Below are positions 24,807-36,569 of a DNA stretch of 64,000 nucleotides, in pieces (within the stretch, counting starts at the first letter, position 1; every line of letters starts with the position of its first letter). The position numbers and the translations under genes were made by a program. A model generated the notes under the pieces. It had not been told where the DNA came from and searched no databases. It saw only the letters and a program-made list of their open reading frames with translations. The DNA is from Amoebophrya sp. A120 (lineage: Eukaryota; Sar; Dinophyceae; Syndiniales; Amoebophryaceae). Location of the stretch: NCBI GenBank assembly GCA_905178155.1, contig CAJINV010000002.1, forward strand, positions 3,898,947 to 3,962,946, given 5' to 3'.

Positions 24807-25756
24807 GTTGCTTTTTTACGAATGCCGTTTTTCTTGTACGTGTTCGTGTGCCTATTTCAATTTTCTTATTTTTTAGTACGGAAGATGATGTTTTTCTGAC
24901 TACTTCATTCAACAACTTTATTTTTCCTTTTTTGATTTTTTTATTCACACATTTGAGTGCATAGGTGCACGATGGCACAATTTTTTTCATTTTTACCACG
25001 AGGTAGCAACAATATCTACATCTCAGTCTTCAATCGAGTAAGCATTTTTTTTTTCTATGAAACAAGATCAGCGGCGTGATATGAATTTCCGTGTAATAGC
25101 ATTTTAGGAGCAATCGAATCAAATGCACAGAATCGTTTCCAAGTCCAACAAGCACTGCCAGTTCTTATCGTCCTGAATCTCGACTGCACGGTGGGGGGGC
25201 TCAGTCATGTCCTAGTTTGCATTCCGCCGCAACGTCTGTTCCAGTGTATTTCACACTAGGCTCTACTGATTCTTTTTCCTACTACCTCGCTGCCTGTAGC
25301 GCGAAGACGTCGCCACAGGTCGGTCGCTTTGCGGCATCAGGTAAAAGTCGTGATAAAGTCTGTGAGCATGAAAACAAAAACACAATCGTGTCAGAAAAGC
25401 TATCGGTTGCTGCGCGAGTAAAAATGTGGGGTCGTAGCACAGGAGGTGTGCATGGGTCGCGTACGTGATCCGTAGCCATATTTTCTCGGCTCTCTTTATT
25501 CGAATTCGGTCGAATGATTCTTGCTAAAGGTAGGCACAAGATCAAGTAGAAACACAAAAGAGGATACTCTAGCTTCCGTCGGAGCGAAGATTTTCTGTGT
25601 GAGGGATCGAACTTGAGAAGAAACATTTGAGCTTGATTTCCCGCAATCGCAGTGCAGATCCACTTAGACAAAAATCATCACCAAATAGGGAACAAAAGGA
25701 GAAGTCGTGGTGTAAGATTTTTTTCGATTGAATCAGATTCAGACCAAATTCAACAA
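24807..25756. other. Intergenic spacer without introners
   Basis: AT-rich with poly-T runs after the upstream stop. No supported ORF. It contains a possible spliced-leader remnant at 25469-25492 (separate entry). No promoter motif is recognised. Confidence 0.6.
25469..25492 (+). other. Possible spliced-leader remnant
   Basis: TCCGTAGCCAT is followed a few bases later by GGCTC, resembling the dinoflagellate spliced-leader exon but with inserted and changed bases. It lies about 290 bp upstream of the kinase start codon, where a retroposed cDNA would carry a leader remnant. Chance similarity remains possible. Confidence 0.3.
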
Positions 25757-28700
25757 ATGCCCCGTCAAATTACGCTCCTGGTGGGGCCGCCGGGGTGCGG
25801 CAAAACGACCGTTGCCCCCCTGTTAGCGGTATCAACTGTAAAAGTGTCTGGGTCTGGAAGAATTCATGTTTGCAGAATATATTAACTAGCAATATGACAC
25901 ATATTAATCAATATGACATTTGGCAACGACAACGCTCCGAAACCCAAAAAAAGTAGCAATCTCATATTGTTATACTGTCATATTGTCATATAGCATATTG
26001 CTCATGAGGGCCTCGCGCATGAAAATTGGGGCCGTCCGAGCTGCTTGCGGACTATACGGCCACTAGGACCGTGCGCGCCGTTGTGCAGTTGTTCGTGCAG
26101 ATACCGCGCAGATACCCACTAGGCGCCTCCTAGGCTTCTCTCCCGAGCATGGTGGCAACGCCCTACAGCGTTGGGCGCACTCCTCGCGCGGTATTGCTGG
26201 CACAGGCACTGTCTCTGCCGGTAGCGGCCCGACTGCGAAGTCATGCACTAGGCTGTCGCTGGCACAGCATCATCGCACCTTGCTTTTTCGGGAACTATTC
26301 CCGCGCCCGACCACCTGGCTAAGTAGCTTTGTGCTAATGATAGTCTTGCTGTTTATGAGGGTAGCGCATCTCGTAATCACAGCAAAACTATGCCAAGCCA
26401 CACTGATTTTTGAGCAGTTTCCGTGTGTTGGTCTCCTAGGAGGCCCGCGGCGACGAATGGGCAGCCGGGGCGAAGACTTTTCTTCGTAAAGCAGCAACAG
26501 GGTGACCGACGGTGAGGCTATCGACCGCCCGGGGCGTTTTCGCCAACGAATTAGGCGGGGAGCGAAGATGTCCTGCCACGGCATGCGACAAACGCTGCGC
26601 GTCAGGTCATCTCCCGGTCCCCGAAGCCGATGACTCCGGTCATATTGCTCAAAAATCCGCGGTCATATTGACATATTGTAATATTGTCATATGTCATATT
26701 GTGAAAAGTGCCCGAATTTTGCTAGTTAATATATTCTGTGTTTGTCATGCTTGTCTGGCATGACTCTTAGTCATGCACGTTACCCAAGAGCTCCGTTTTT
26801 CTGTGATGCAGAAGCGCAGTTTGTCATGCAGAATAGGCAACACCTAGGAGCTCAGAAACTTGTCATGCTGAGCCAGCATTTGTAGTCTCATCATGAGACG
26901 CTACCCAGCATCACAAGTTTCCAGACCCAGACATTTTTGCATTTGATAAGCGGAAATGTTTGACCGACCACTGCTGGAGTTGGAGAAGCTGATCCAGAAG
27001 GAAATCGCCACGGGGTCAGAATCCGGGCAGTACCTGAAGCTCTGCAAGCTGCAAAACCGAACACCAGACGACGTGACGCTCATGAACCTGTTCCGAAACG
27101 AAATCTTAAACAACTGTCCCCTCGGCTGCTTCCTCTGTGACTACCCAGTCACGCTGTCACAAGCGCAGGCGCTGGATAGGTACAGATGAAATAGTGTTTT
27201 AGGATTTTGCTTTAGTAAGTTGTCCTCCTGCATAGAACATTGGGGAAAGCGTAAGTATTGCTGCGCAGCGCGATTGATGCGCATCTGATGTTTATGCCAG
27301 TCGCAGTCTTGGACCTCGTCTGTCATGCGCCAATCCCAATCCACATTATGTGAAAACGAAAACGCTTTGTTCCACCACCACCTCCACGCAGGTTTTTGAT
27401 CGGTTCCGGCGACAGGCAATCGCTGAAGGTGATCAACCTGACCGCAACGGACGAGGTGTGCGAAGCGAGACTACGGGAAAGATGGGTGCACTTGCCAAGT
27501 GGGAGGGTTTACAACAAGGTCAGTTTCCCGCCCAGCAGTATGGCGTCCGAAGAACCGGCGATGCTGGACGATGTCAGTGGGGAGCCCTTGATCCAGATGG
27601 AAAAGGACGACAAACTAGTGATCCCGAAAGAGCTATCCTCTGCAAAAGTATCGTACTCGTACTAATGGCTTTTATGCATGACAAATTTTTTTCTTAAGTG
27701 AAATCCGCATTACGAATTTCATTTGTAATGCTAAGTCAATTTGTATGGCAATTTCTGCTAGTAGTAGTACGATGCTTTTGCAATCCATAAGAGCTCTTCA
27801 AGTACCATTTGGGCTGCGAGCCACAGTTGAACCACTTCGGCAGATACGAAAAAGTCGACTGCCCAGCGGAAAAATCCGTCAAGGACATCGTATACATAGA
27901 GAAATTGGGATTATTTTTGTGTGATTTGCGTTGCATGTTGCAGCGTCAGGAACAAATAGGAGGATGTTTTGTGCACATGATGCAAAATCTTCAACGAAGT
28001 TTTTGAACTTTATCTTCTTTACCCCTACTCAGGTAACCGAGTGCGCCTTCATCCTGGTAAACTCCACCTTCATATCGATTGCACCTATGGCTGCTGCGTC
28101 TGGAAAGTTGTAATGCTAGAAGTGAACGAGAACGATAGAAGCACTGCAATACGCAGCCAAGCGTGACAAATTTTTGGTCAGCTTTGTGTTGCGTATTAAT
28201 TTCGTTTGGCAAGCTGCATTGTTGCATGACAGGCAAGCGGGCCTTTTCGTGCGCATGCATCACAGTGGCTCGAGCTCGAGGCATGTCCGACATGCATGAC
28301 AAATCTAGCAAGCTTCCAGACCCAGACTACATATTTGCATTTGATACTTCGCAAGACAGCTGACCTTCGCCGAGCGAAACGCCGAAGCCATGGGCAACGC
28401 GCCGCTGCCGATAGTATCGGACGCACCGGTATCAAATGTAAAAATGTCTGGGTCTGGAAGAATGCGCGATTTGTCATGCAGCTTTTCCATGACCCATGAG
28501 TTCTGGAATGCAGGACCTAGCATGACAGATTCTGTGCGATCTCTCTCATGCCTATCCTGCATGAGAAACTCCCTCCCGACTTGGTCAAAACTGGACGACT
28601 TTTGGTAATCATGCAACACAGATTTTTGCATGCTTCAGATTTAGCATGACAAGTTGCATTCTTCCAGACCCAGACATTTTTACATTTGATAACCGGACGC

Positions 28701-28821
28701 AGCGACCCGCGTGTACGATCGGGGCGACAGGCTGGAGAGGAAAGCGCCGGTGCTCGACGCTTTCACCAAGAACGGGGGGAAGTTTACCCTGACGAAGTGG
28801 CACGAAACCGTGTCGAATTAA
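25757..28821 (+). CDS. Adenylate-kinase-family nucleoside monophosphate kinase, divergent
   Basis: 292 residues in seven exons: 25757-25829, 26954-27179, 27392-27633, 27795-27889, 28033-28072, 28352-28429, 28697-28821. Two introns are ordinary GT-AG (27180-27391 and 27890-28032); four are introners. The family transfers phosphate between ATP and a nucleoside monophosphate. Visible features: P-loop GPPGCGKT (residues 10-17), IATGSESG near 42-49, QAQALD near 94-99, and a LID with SGRVY (136-140) followed by a DDVSGEPL-like stretch. The two arginines that normally hold AMP appear replaced: Ile38 where family members have Arg in the DxLR motif, and Val90 in CDYPVT where DGFPRT is usual. Fold assignment is confident; substrate or activity may be altered. 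About 60 extra residues follow the usual C terminus. Confidence 0.88.
25830..26948. mobile_element. Introner, family A, carrying a nested element
   Basis: TSD AGCGG, exact. Excision joins PLLAE|MFDRPL. Without the nested 866-bp element and its 6-bp duplication it is 247 bp and closely matches the intact copy at 40808. The boundaries still give the adenylate kinase frame, so splicing seems to tolerate a 4.5-fold longer intron. Confidence 0.92.
25873..26738. mobile_element. Nested 866-bp TIR element
   Basis: Termini CAGAATATATTAACTAGCAA and its exact inverse. Flanked by TGTTTG on both sides (6-bp TSD). AT-rich subterminal repeats of CATATTGT type flank a GC-richer core. No protein frame of note, so probably non-autonomous. 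Confidence 0.9.
27634..27789. mobile_element. Introner, family D
   Basis: TSD AGAGC, exact. Excision joins VIPKE|LFKYHL, within the C-terminal part of the kinase fold. Confidence 0.92.
28073..28346. mobile_element. Introner, family A (diverged)
   Basis: Left end TATCGATTGCACCTATGG aligns without gaps to the inverse of the right end. TSD CTTCA/CTTCG. Excision joins VNSTF|TRQLTF. Confidence 0.85.
28430..28691. mobile_element. Introner, family A
   Basis: TSD ACCGG, exact. Excision joins VSDAP|DAATRV. About 95 percent identical to 40368 and 49321 by eye. Confidence 0.93.
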
Positions 28822-31042
28822 GTGACGTAGTGGGGTGTGAGGAGGTGGTGTCAGAGGTAGGGTAGAAAGAGGAGGTAGAGGAGAAATAAACGGGTACTAT
28901 AGCAAGTCCAAGTTCCTATTTTCGTGAATACAGTTACAGTTTAAGATTACGAATACGATTCTTTTCGACGATTACAGTTTAAGATTACAGCACGATATCT
29001 TCTTACGCGGACTTTCAGTTACAGTTGAAACCTAGAATAGCAGGAGAGCAGAGGTACTACTGGTGACCTCGTCAGAGAATATAGAGCAATAGCTTGTGTC
29101 GAAACGCGGAGCAATGATTTTTGGTTCAAAACACCGATGTGCGAGATAGTATCGAAACCCAACTTGACGCTACTTGAGTACTGGGAAAGAACAAATGTGA
29201 CAATGGTACTATGGATCAATGTAAATAAGTAGATCAATGGCCGAAGATCATCCAATAGACCCTATTAACAACTACAGCGCCGGGTGCGTCGGCAAGCTGC
29301 TGGTTTGTTTTTTGCCGAGCTGTTGATATTTTCTTTCGCCGGCCCGAGGAACAAGTGTGTTCGAAAAGAAAGTTTTGGAGCCGTCTTTTGGTTAGCGCGG
29401 CTAGCTGTATGAGGATAGCTTCATTCACATAGACCGCGGCCCCTGAAAAACGAGACGCAGAAGTGCCCACGTGCGGCGACAGTTGCAGCACTGGCGCCGA
29501 TCGTGGGCCTTTCGAATCCCAGCCGCGAGCGGAGCCCGCGCCGAAGCAATGCCACCCCCGACGCCCAACCCGGGCGGCTGCTTGCTCTCCCATGTGTTTC
29601 GCTAAGGACACGGGAGCAAGACCCGGCCAACGCACGGGGCCCGGCCGCGGGCTGGTGTGCTCCTCCTGTGGCGCCTTTCGCCGATGAGGCCGAGGGACGC
29701 GCCGTACAGCGCCGGGCTTTGGAATTTGGACTTGGCCGAGGAAGCGGACGCGAAGGGCTTGAGCGCCCCGCCGGCCTTCGGTTCCATCGCTTCCGAAAAT
29801 CGCTGGCGTGATATCTCGGACAGGCGCCCGGGGTGCTGTACGCATTGCAACAAACCGGCGCCGGCTAGTCCCTGCGGGGATTGCCGGAGGGGGGTGGCTT
29901 CTTGGTGCGTGGCGCACAAGATGGGCAAGGGCGGGAACTTGGTCCGGCTTTCGGCGGCGTCGCAGCCGGGCCGGCGCGGCTTTTGCCTTCGCCCGGCTTT
30001 GCAGCCTCGCCCCCCGCTGCAAAAGGGGAGCGGCGAGCGCCTTTCCGTGTGGCCCCTGCCTGGCTATTGGTGGCGACGGGCGCCGCCCTATGCCCAAGGG
30101 ACGGAGTTGGCCGCCGGCCCGGCCTAGGGCGGGCGCGCATTGGCTGCGCTCCTCCGACGACGTCCCAAAGTGGGCGAGCCCGCAACGACGGAAAGCAAAG
30201 CCGTACGCAGGTGCGCGGCCTGCTAGGCTTACCGCGAAGAGAGGGGGGCGGCGGGGGAAAGGCTGCGCCCTGCCCCTTGCCCCAGCGGCGCCGGGGGGTC
30301 TCTCCCAGCCAAACAGTGGCCCAGTGGAGTGCAGAAGTCGCCCCACCCCCCGCCCGGGGGGGCGCGTGGTCCTTTGCTTGCGGAGTGCGTCCGCCGGGCG
30401 TTGTTGCCCTGCCTCCCCTGGGCCGCCAAGCGGGCCCCCGCCGCCCCCGCCGATTTTGCAGCTATGGGTGGCCAGGGCGGCCCGGTGGATGCGTATCTTC
30501 TGTTGGGGCGCCTTGCTTGGAAAAAGGACGGACCTTGGAAGCAGAGGCAGCCCGGGCCATTCGCCGTCTCTTTTCTGACTCTCGCGCTGTCGGCGTACGT
30601 AGGTGCGTGCGTGTGTGAGCGCGCGGGCTTGCAGCATGATGTCCAGTGCGGCGCAGGAGCTGCCACGGTTACATTTCGTGTGTATTTATTTTCATTGAGG
30701 CGGCCCTCTCGCTCTCTTGGCTGTGGTTGTGGTGTGTTTTGTGTGTGATTGTTTTTGATGGGTGCCTGTATCTAAGAGTGGAGAGCCTGCTTGAGAGGCA
30801 AAGTGGCACATCAGCGCATCAAACGGGAGGCAGTAGAAAGAAAATGTGAGCGGGTCGGCGCAAATGCTAATGCGAGCGAATTGCAATTCCCCGTTTTGTT
30901 CATGACAGCGATCTTGTACTTGCATGTTGGATATGCAGCAGCTACATTTCTATCCATGGTCTATTGATGCCATAGACCAACTGTAGAGCTTCGCAAGCTC
31001 AATTTTCCCACGACCCCGGGGATCTTCCCCACCAGCAAGATC
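28822..31042. other. Intergenic: AT-rich part, then GC-rich block
   Basis: 28822-29250 is AT-rich, with a short repeat of GATTACAGTTTAAGATTAC near 28940-29000. About 29260-30700 is very GC-rich and open in several frames on both strands, as expected from composition alone. One + frame near 29720-29950 has closely spaced Cys (CTHCN...CGDC...WC..HK), loosely like a zinc-binding MYND-type motif, but no gene structure supports it. No introners. Confidence 0.5.
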
Positions 31043-34000
31043 ATGGACCCTCCCCTGCCCTGGCGCGGCCGGCTCCGCACGGCGAACACGCTCTACGAGC
31101 TGGAAGAAGCGTCAACGACCATCGGTCGCGACCCGCAGAACGACCTGGTCCTGGATTCCCGGGGGATTTCCCGCTTTCACGCCATCCTCACCTTTACCAA
31201 CACCAGCGGACCCTGTTTGACCGACAAGGGGTCGGCCAACGGGACGTTTGTGAACTCGCACCGGTTGGCGAAGGACACGCCGTTTCGGTTGAACCACGGC
31301 GACTTTATCTTTTTCTCCGCGTACGAACGGACGCACTACAGGTTCGAACTCCCGGATGGCGATCTGAACAGCAGCAACATCCTCGGCAACATGCCGGAGT
31401 ACGTCACCCCGCCCGCGAAGGAACCGCTGATCACAGGCGGGTTTGAAGACGCGCAGGAGATCCGGAAGCGACAGCAGTACCTGGGGGTCGAAAACTTGAC
31501 CAACGTCGACCACCGCATGGTCACGCCACGGCAACCCTTCGTGGGGGAAAACTCGAACTCAAGGAACAAGATTTACTACGGGAAAAACGACGAGCAGAGG
31601 AGAGGACCACAGAGTGGCACAGCTGCCAGAACTAGCGTTAATGCTGGTCGTCGGAACAGCAGCAGTAGCGGAATGCTGGGCGGTGGTGGGGGAAACAACT
31701 ACATTGAGGAGGAGGAGGAAGACGAAGGTATCAAATGCAAAAATGTCTGGGTCTGGAAGGTTGCAACTTGTAATGCTAGCTCTCCAGCATACCGAGGAAA
31801 TCTGTACTGCATAGCAAACAAAAGACGCAGCCTTTTTTGTACATGCAAAAACTCATTTTGTCGTGCGGATTTCCTATCAGAAAGCGTTCTGAAAAGTTGA
31901 CATGCTGTGTTGCATTCGGAACTGTTTCCATCATCCACATTTTAGCAACACAAGTTTCCAGACCCAGACATTTTTGCAATGCATAGAAGGAAACACTTAT
32001 CAAGACGACCTCTCCGATATTCGTGCTGAGCAGGCGCAGAACCGGATGAGTCAGCGACGCGCAAGTGCAGGAGGAAATAATAGAGCTAGCGGCGTGCAGC
32101 AGACCAGGTTAGACGCAGTGGAGAAGCGGTCGACGTCCACGTCACGGGCGATGCTAGGGGGCCGACGAAATAATGATGATGAAAACAACAACGACCTCGA
32201 GTTCGAAGACGGGGGTTTTAAGCCACGGAGCAGTAGCTCCACGAGTCTGCGAAATTACAACGCGATGATGAGAAATGACGATGGAGCTGCTGATCCTGCA
32301 GCCAACAGCGACGACTGGTCGAGTAATCTGGTGAAAAAGAAGTCTATCGCAACCCCCCCGGCAGTGAAGGAGAGGCTGGATTTCTTGGAAAAGAAACTTT
32401 TAGAGACGGAACGGGAGAAGGAGGTGAGTGATGTCATGAATCAAAGCGGGTCCGCCCGCGAAGGAGTTGTTGTACCAGGGGCGAGAGAACATCAAAGCGG
32501 CGCTGTTTCCCTGTCTGGGTCGGGGTTAAACAGGAGCAACAGCGCCGGCGGCACGAACAACTTCCCCGAATCCGGATCGGCCGCAGGATCTGCCGCGGCT
32601 TCGGGCGGCGGCGGAGGTTTTAATATTCTCGGCGGGTCTGGATCTGGGTCCGGCGGAGTTCTCGTGCCGAATACTGCAAGCAACCCTGCAGACCTCCTAG
32701 AATCCTCAACGCTGTTGCAGAGCCCGGATTTCGTGACGGACGTCCACACCCTGCAGCGCGCCTTGGAAATTCTTTCCCGGATTGGGCGGGCAGTGACAAA
32801 AGGCTACTCTTCCGCGGCGTCGCAACAAGTAACACCGAGGTTGTTCAACACGACTGTTGGAGCCGCGAACAATAATCTTCAAAACGACGTGACCATGACA
32901 AACGCGGGAGATGAACAATCAGGCAAGTATGCCGCGGAAGATCATGCCGTTGCGAAAACGTTAAACCGGACGGATTTTTTCACGGCCTCAATGCTGGATA
33001 CAAACATGTTTCAGCAACAACAGCAGAATGGAGGTGGTACAGGTAATATTTTCAACACGACGCCGAGAAAAAAGCTCAACATCGACAAGGCGCGAAAGGA
33101 AGAGGAGCAGGATCTGCTGGCGGTTCTGGCGAACTTTTTCCGGGGCAAGAACGAGGATTCGAATAATCAAGCAGCAGTGCAGCCGATTGTCCCGACAATT
33201 TTGAACACGACAAAAAAACTAGAAAAGCTGTTCCGCGAGACGAAAACCGGCCAGGCGTTTCTGCAAGCCATGTTGCAGGACGAAAGTAGAACTGCAACTG
33301 GCTCCAAAATGATAACGACCGGCGATAATTTTGATACAGCAGGAAATAATCTTCAAATGAACGCGGCTCAAAGCGAAGAGGAGTCGGATTTGTCGTTTGG
33401 GGACGAGGATGGAAACAATTCGGACAACGACGACCTGGAGAATTTATCCGATAATTCCGATTTCGACGAGGACCGACAAAAGAAACTGCAAAGGATCCGC
33501 CGGAGCCGCGGGTATTTGACCCAACTCGTGAAACAGCAGGACATTGAGTTGTCCGAACTCCGCAGTAGGGCGAATTTTTATCAGCAGCTGTTTCCGGATG
33601 GCGGACCCGCGACGGGAATGAAGGCCAAAAACTCACTCTTAAAAGCCGACAATCTGACCGCGTGGCGTGACCGGATCAACAACGGCGGTGTAGCAGCTAC
33701 TACAGGAGCTAGTACTGCAACCGGCGGCCCGGCTCTGCAGAGCTTGAATAACGGGATGCTGCAGCAACTGGAAACCGACCAGTTGATCAAGCTGTCCTAC
33801 CTCTTAGAAATATGCATTGCAAAAGTATGGTGCTCGTACTAGTTGCAGTGCAGCATAACAGATCTCGTGTCATAGCTAATTCAGCATGACAAATTCCATG
33901 CTTCCTACTTCTGGAGAAATTGCGAATTATGCTACTTGTTCTACTAGCACGATACTTTTGCAATGCATAAGCAAACCAGCTGACCAATTCCATCGCGAAA

Positions 34001-36569
34001 GAGCAAACCAACGAGAACAGCCGGCACTGGAAGCAACTTTTGCTAGAATCCGAGTTTTTCAAGTCCCGCATTTTCCGCGCGCAGCAGAATCTGAAAAATC
34101 TCCGGGCGAAAAACCAGGTGAACGCGAAGGAGGTGTTGGCTCTTACGCATGAGAAAAAAGCATCTTCGCACTAAGGAGCACCAATTGCATATACAAACTT
34201 TTTCAGGCTGTTGAAAGACATCACAATGTGCCATACTAGATCAGCATCACCAGGTAGCGCAAGACATTTGTCATGCTGTACTACTGCAGTTAGCACGATA
34301 TTGCGATGATTTTCCATAGGATAACGCTTCGGAGTAAACAGTACTCGGAGGAAATGGAAGTCGAGGGGATCTACGCAAACGCGGAGGTGGTCGGCGAGAG
34401 CGACCGACAAAGGGCGCGGAACAACTTTAACTTGGAAGAGGAGCAGCAGGCCTTTTCGTTGAAACTGTCAGACGAAAACGAGAAGTTGGGGAAAATGAAG
34501 GAGTTCGTCTTGCAGGAAAAATTGCGGCTCCAGGAAGCAGAGGACTTGGTGTTCAACGGATCTTACGCAAGTGTAGAAAGTTTTTCAAGTGTAATATCGC
34601 TGTCGCTGTAATTTTAATTTGCCATGCAGATTCAGGTTCAGATACGCAGGGCCCGCATCTGTAGTCCTGCATGCGATGCCGCTATAGTACGATCTCGATA
34701 TTACGAGTCCAACTTTTGCACTGGATAGATCTACTGGAGTGTCATCAAGCGCCACAACTACGAGTACTACAGCGAACAATGCAGAAAATAACCTCCTCCA
34801 GCAAACTTATGCATTGCAAAAGTATCGTAATCGTACAAATGCATTACAAATTTCCTCAGCGTAAGAAATAAAGTTTGTAATGCTGATTTGCCTCAAGAAA
34901 AAAATTTCTAATGCGTGATTGCAATACCAATACGAGCGCGATACTTTTGCACAGGATAGAACTTCTCTCCTAGCGATTTCGAACCTTCTCGAGGAGATCA
35001 AAAACGCGGGGACGTTGTATGATCTGCTCAAACGTTACAATCTCAAACGTTCCAATAGAATCTGGGATGTGTCTTGCATATATGAGCATGACAGACTCGC
35101 AGACCATTCCACTTTCTGCAGCACAGATTTCGGCACATTTTTGTAGTGCGGTTTGGGGCTCCGGAACTTGTCATGCGCAGTCCTATGAGAATTGGCTAGA
35201 TCATGCACCTCTTGCATCACAGATTTCCAAATTCTATTGCAACGTTTGAGATTGTATCGTTTGAGCAGGTCATACGTTGGAACGGGTGGTCGAGCTGGAG
35301 AACTGCGCGCGGTTTCTGTACTGGAAACTGCTCCACTTGGAGAAAGCGACGCGGAACGCAAATCGGTTGACGGAATTTCAACTCCGGGAGCAACAGCAGC
35401 AACAGCAAAATGACATCCTGAAAACGAAAGACAAGGACCCGCTGTCCGCACGGGCGAGGCGAAAGCAGACAGGATGGAATTTGCAGGAGCGGCTTTTTGG
35501 AGGCGATCCCGTTGGGGGAAGTAGTACAACTGGGAAGAAGTTTTTGAAGCTGAAGCCCTCCGCAGTTCCTCCGGTACCGAAAACGGTGCAGGACGTAATT
35601 GGAGTGAACGTCCAGGAAATTGTCGCGAACCATCGGAGTGCAGCTCCTTCGTCAAGGCTGCGCGCACCAGGACCAGGTTCGGATCAAAGCGGCACGAGAA
35701 GCGCACCGACTGGTGGTGCAGCGAACAATGCAAGCAAAAGTAGTATCGCAAACAACAGTAACTCCAAACGCATGGAGGATTGCATTGCGGAGGCGCTGAG
35801 ACAGCACAACGTCGAGCAAGCCCGGATGTTGAAGCAATTGTGGCGGGAGAAGGAGACGAAGGAAAAGCAGCTGAAGGCGGAAAAGGAGAGACAGGTAAGT
35901 ACGTATTGTGGTGCGTTTGCCAGCATGAGATAAGTGAGGTCTTGTACAAGTTTTGCATGAGAAAAAGCTGTAAACATCCCTTTAAATAAAACCTGTCAGG
36001 AGCAAGAAGCCGCGACCGCGCGTGCGAAGAAGGAGGAGGAGGCCCGACTGGAGCAGGAGCGGATTAACGCGGGCAAATCGGAGTTGGACGCCGCCTTTTT
36101 GGAAAACGTGAACGGGAAGTCCATGTTTGGCGTGAAATTCCACTCGCAAAACGTGAACCCAAACACCATGGTGTCGTCCTCTGCGAGTGGGAATGTTGTG
36201 ATGGAGGAACAGCAAGAACAGCAGCAAGTTTCATTCCCCTCAGGAGGTGGTGGACCCGTACTACCCGACTTCAGTAACAACGTCAAAAATCTCACCGTTG
36301 GCAGCGCGGCGAGCTTCCTGCCGGGCGACCAGAAACTCCAGCTTACCCCTCGAGGGGCGGGCTCCTCGTCGGTACAAAACACGATCCGGGGGCCCCAGGA
36401 CTTGAACAGTTACAGTCGGAATCTGCATGCGAGGATGAACAACTACAACGACCCAGTTTTCGCGGACGGGACGAGTGCGAATTATGAACAACCGGAGGAT
36501 TTGGAAGATAAGATACGGCACCCGCAGAAATACGTGCCGCAAATTCTGGTGGAGCTGCCAGATGATTGA
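31043..36569 (+). CDS. FHA-domain protein with long coiled-coil region
   Basis: 1,409 residues in eight exons: 31043-31728, 31991-33810, 33975-34148, 34328-34563, 34733-34807, 34964-35017, 35280-35894, 36000-36569. The N terminus is an FHA phosphothreonine-binding domain: GR at residues 28-29, SRFH 43-46, NGT 66-68, HGD 85-87. Asn/Ser/Gly-rich linkers and long Glu/Lys/Gln-rich coiled coils follow (33980-35900), for example EEEARLEQERIN. The last part is low complexity. Six introners and one ordinary intron (35895-35999, GTAAGT...CAG) interrupt it. FHA proteins with coiled coils usually act as signalling or cytoskeletal scaffolds; the partner is unknown. The ATG follows a purine-rich context shortly after a pyrimidine-rich stretch. 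Confidence 0.87.
31729..31985. mobile_element. Introner, family A
   Basis: TSD GAAGG, exact. Excision joins EEDEG|NTYQDD. Confidence 0.92.
33811..33969. mobile_element. Introner, family D
   Basis: TSD AGAAA/AGCAA. Excision joins SYLLE|NQLTNS within the coiled coil. Confidence 0.9.
34149..34323. mobile_element. Introner, diverged family D
   Basis: Weak TIR, with ATGAGAAAAAAGCATC against the right end ATGATTTTCCATAGGATA. TSD ACGC. Excision joins VLALT|LRSKQY and continues the coiled coil. Coordinates may be off by one. Confidence 0.75.
34564..34727. mobile_element. Introner, diverged family D
   Basis: TSD GATCT, exact. Right end is typical D (TTTTGCACTGGATA); left end diverged. Excision joins VFNGS|TGVSSS. 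Confidence 0.85.
34808..34958. mobile_element. Introner, family D
   Basis: TSD AAACT/GAACT. Excision joins LLQQT|SLLAIS. Confidence 0.91.
35018..35274. mobile_element. Introner, family K
   Basis: Only copy; TIR of about 45 bp starting TATGATCTGCTCAAACGT, lacking the A-run seen in most families. TSD CGTTG, exact. Excision joins NAGTL|ERVVEL. Confidence 0.9.

Noticed and set aside
29234-30637. 467-codon open frame on the - strand
   Set aside because: The GC-rich block is open in several frames on both strands, the composition is Arg/Pro/Ala/Gly as expected from base content, and no domain or intron structure is seen.
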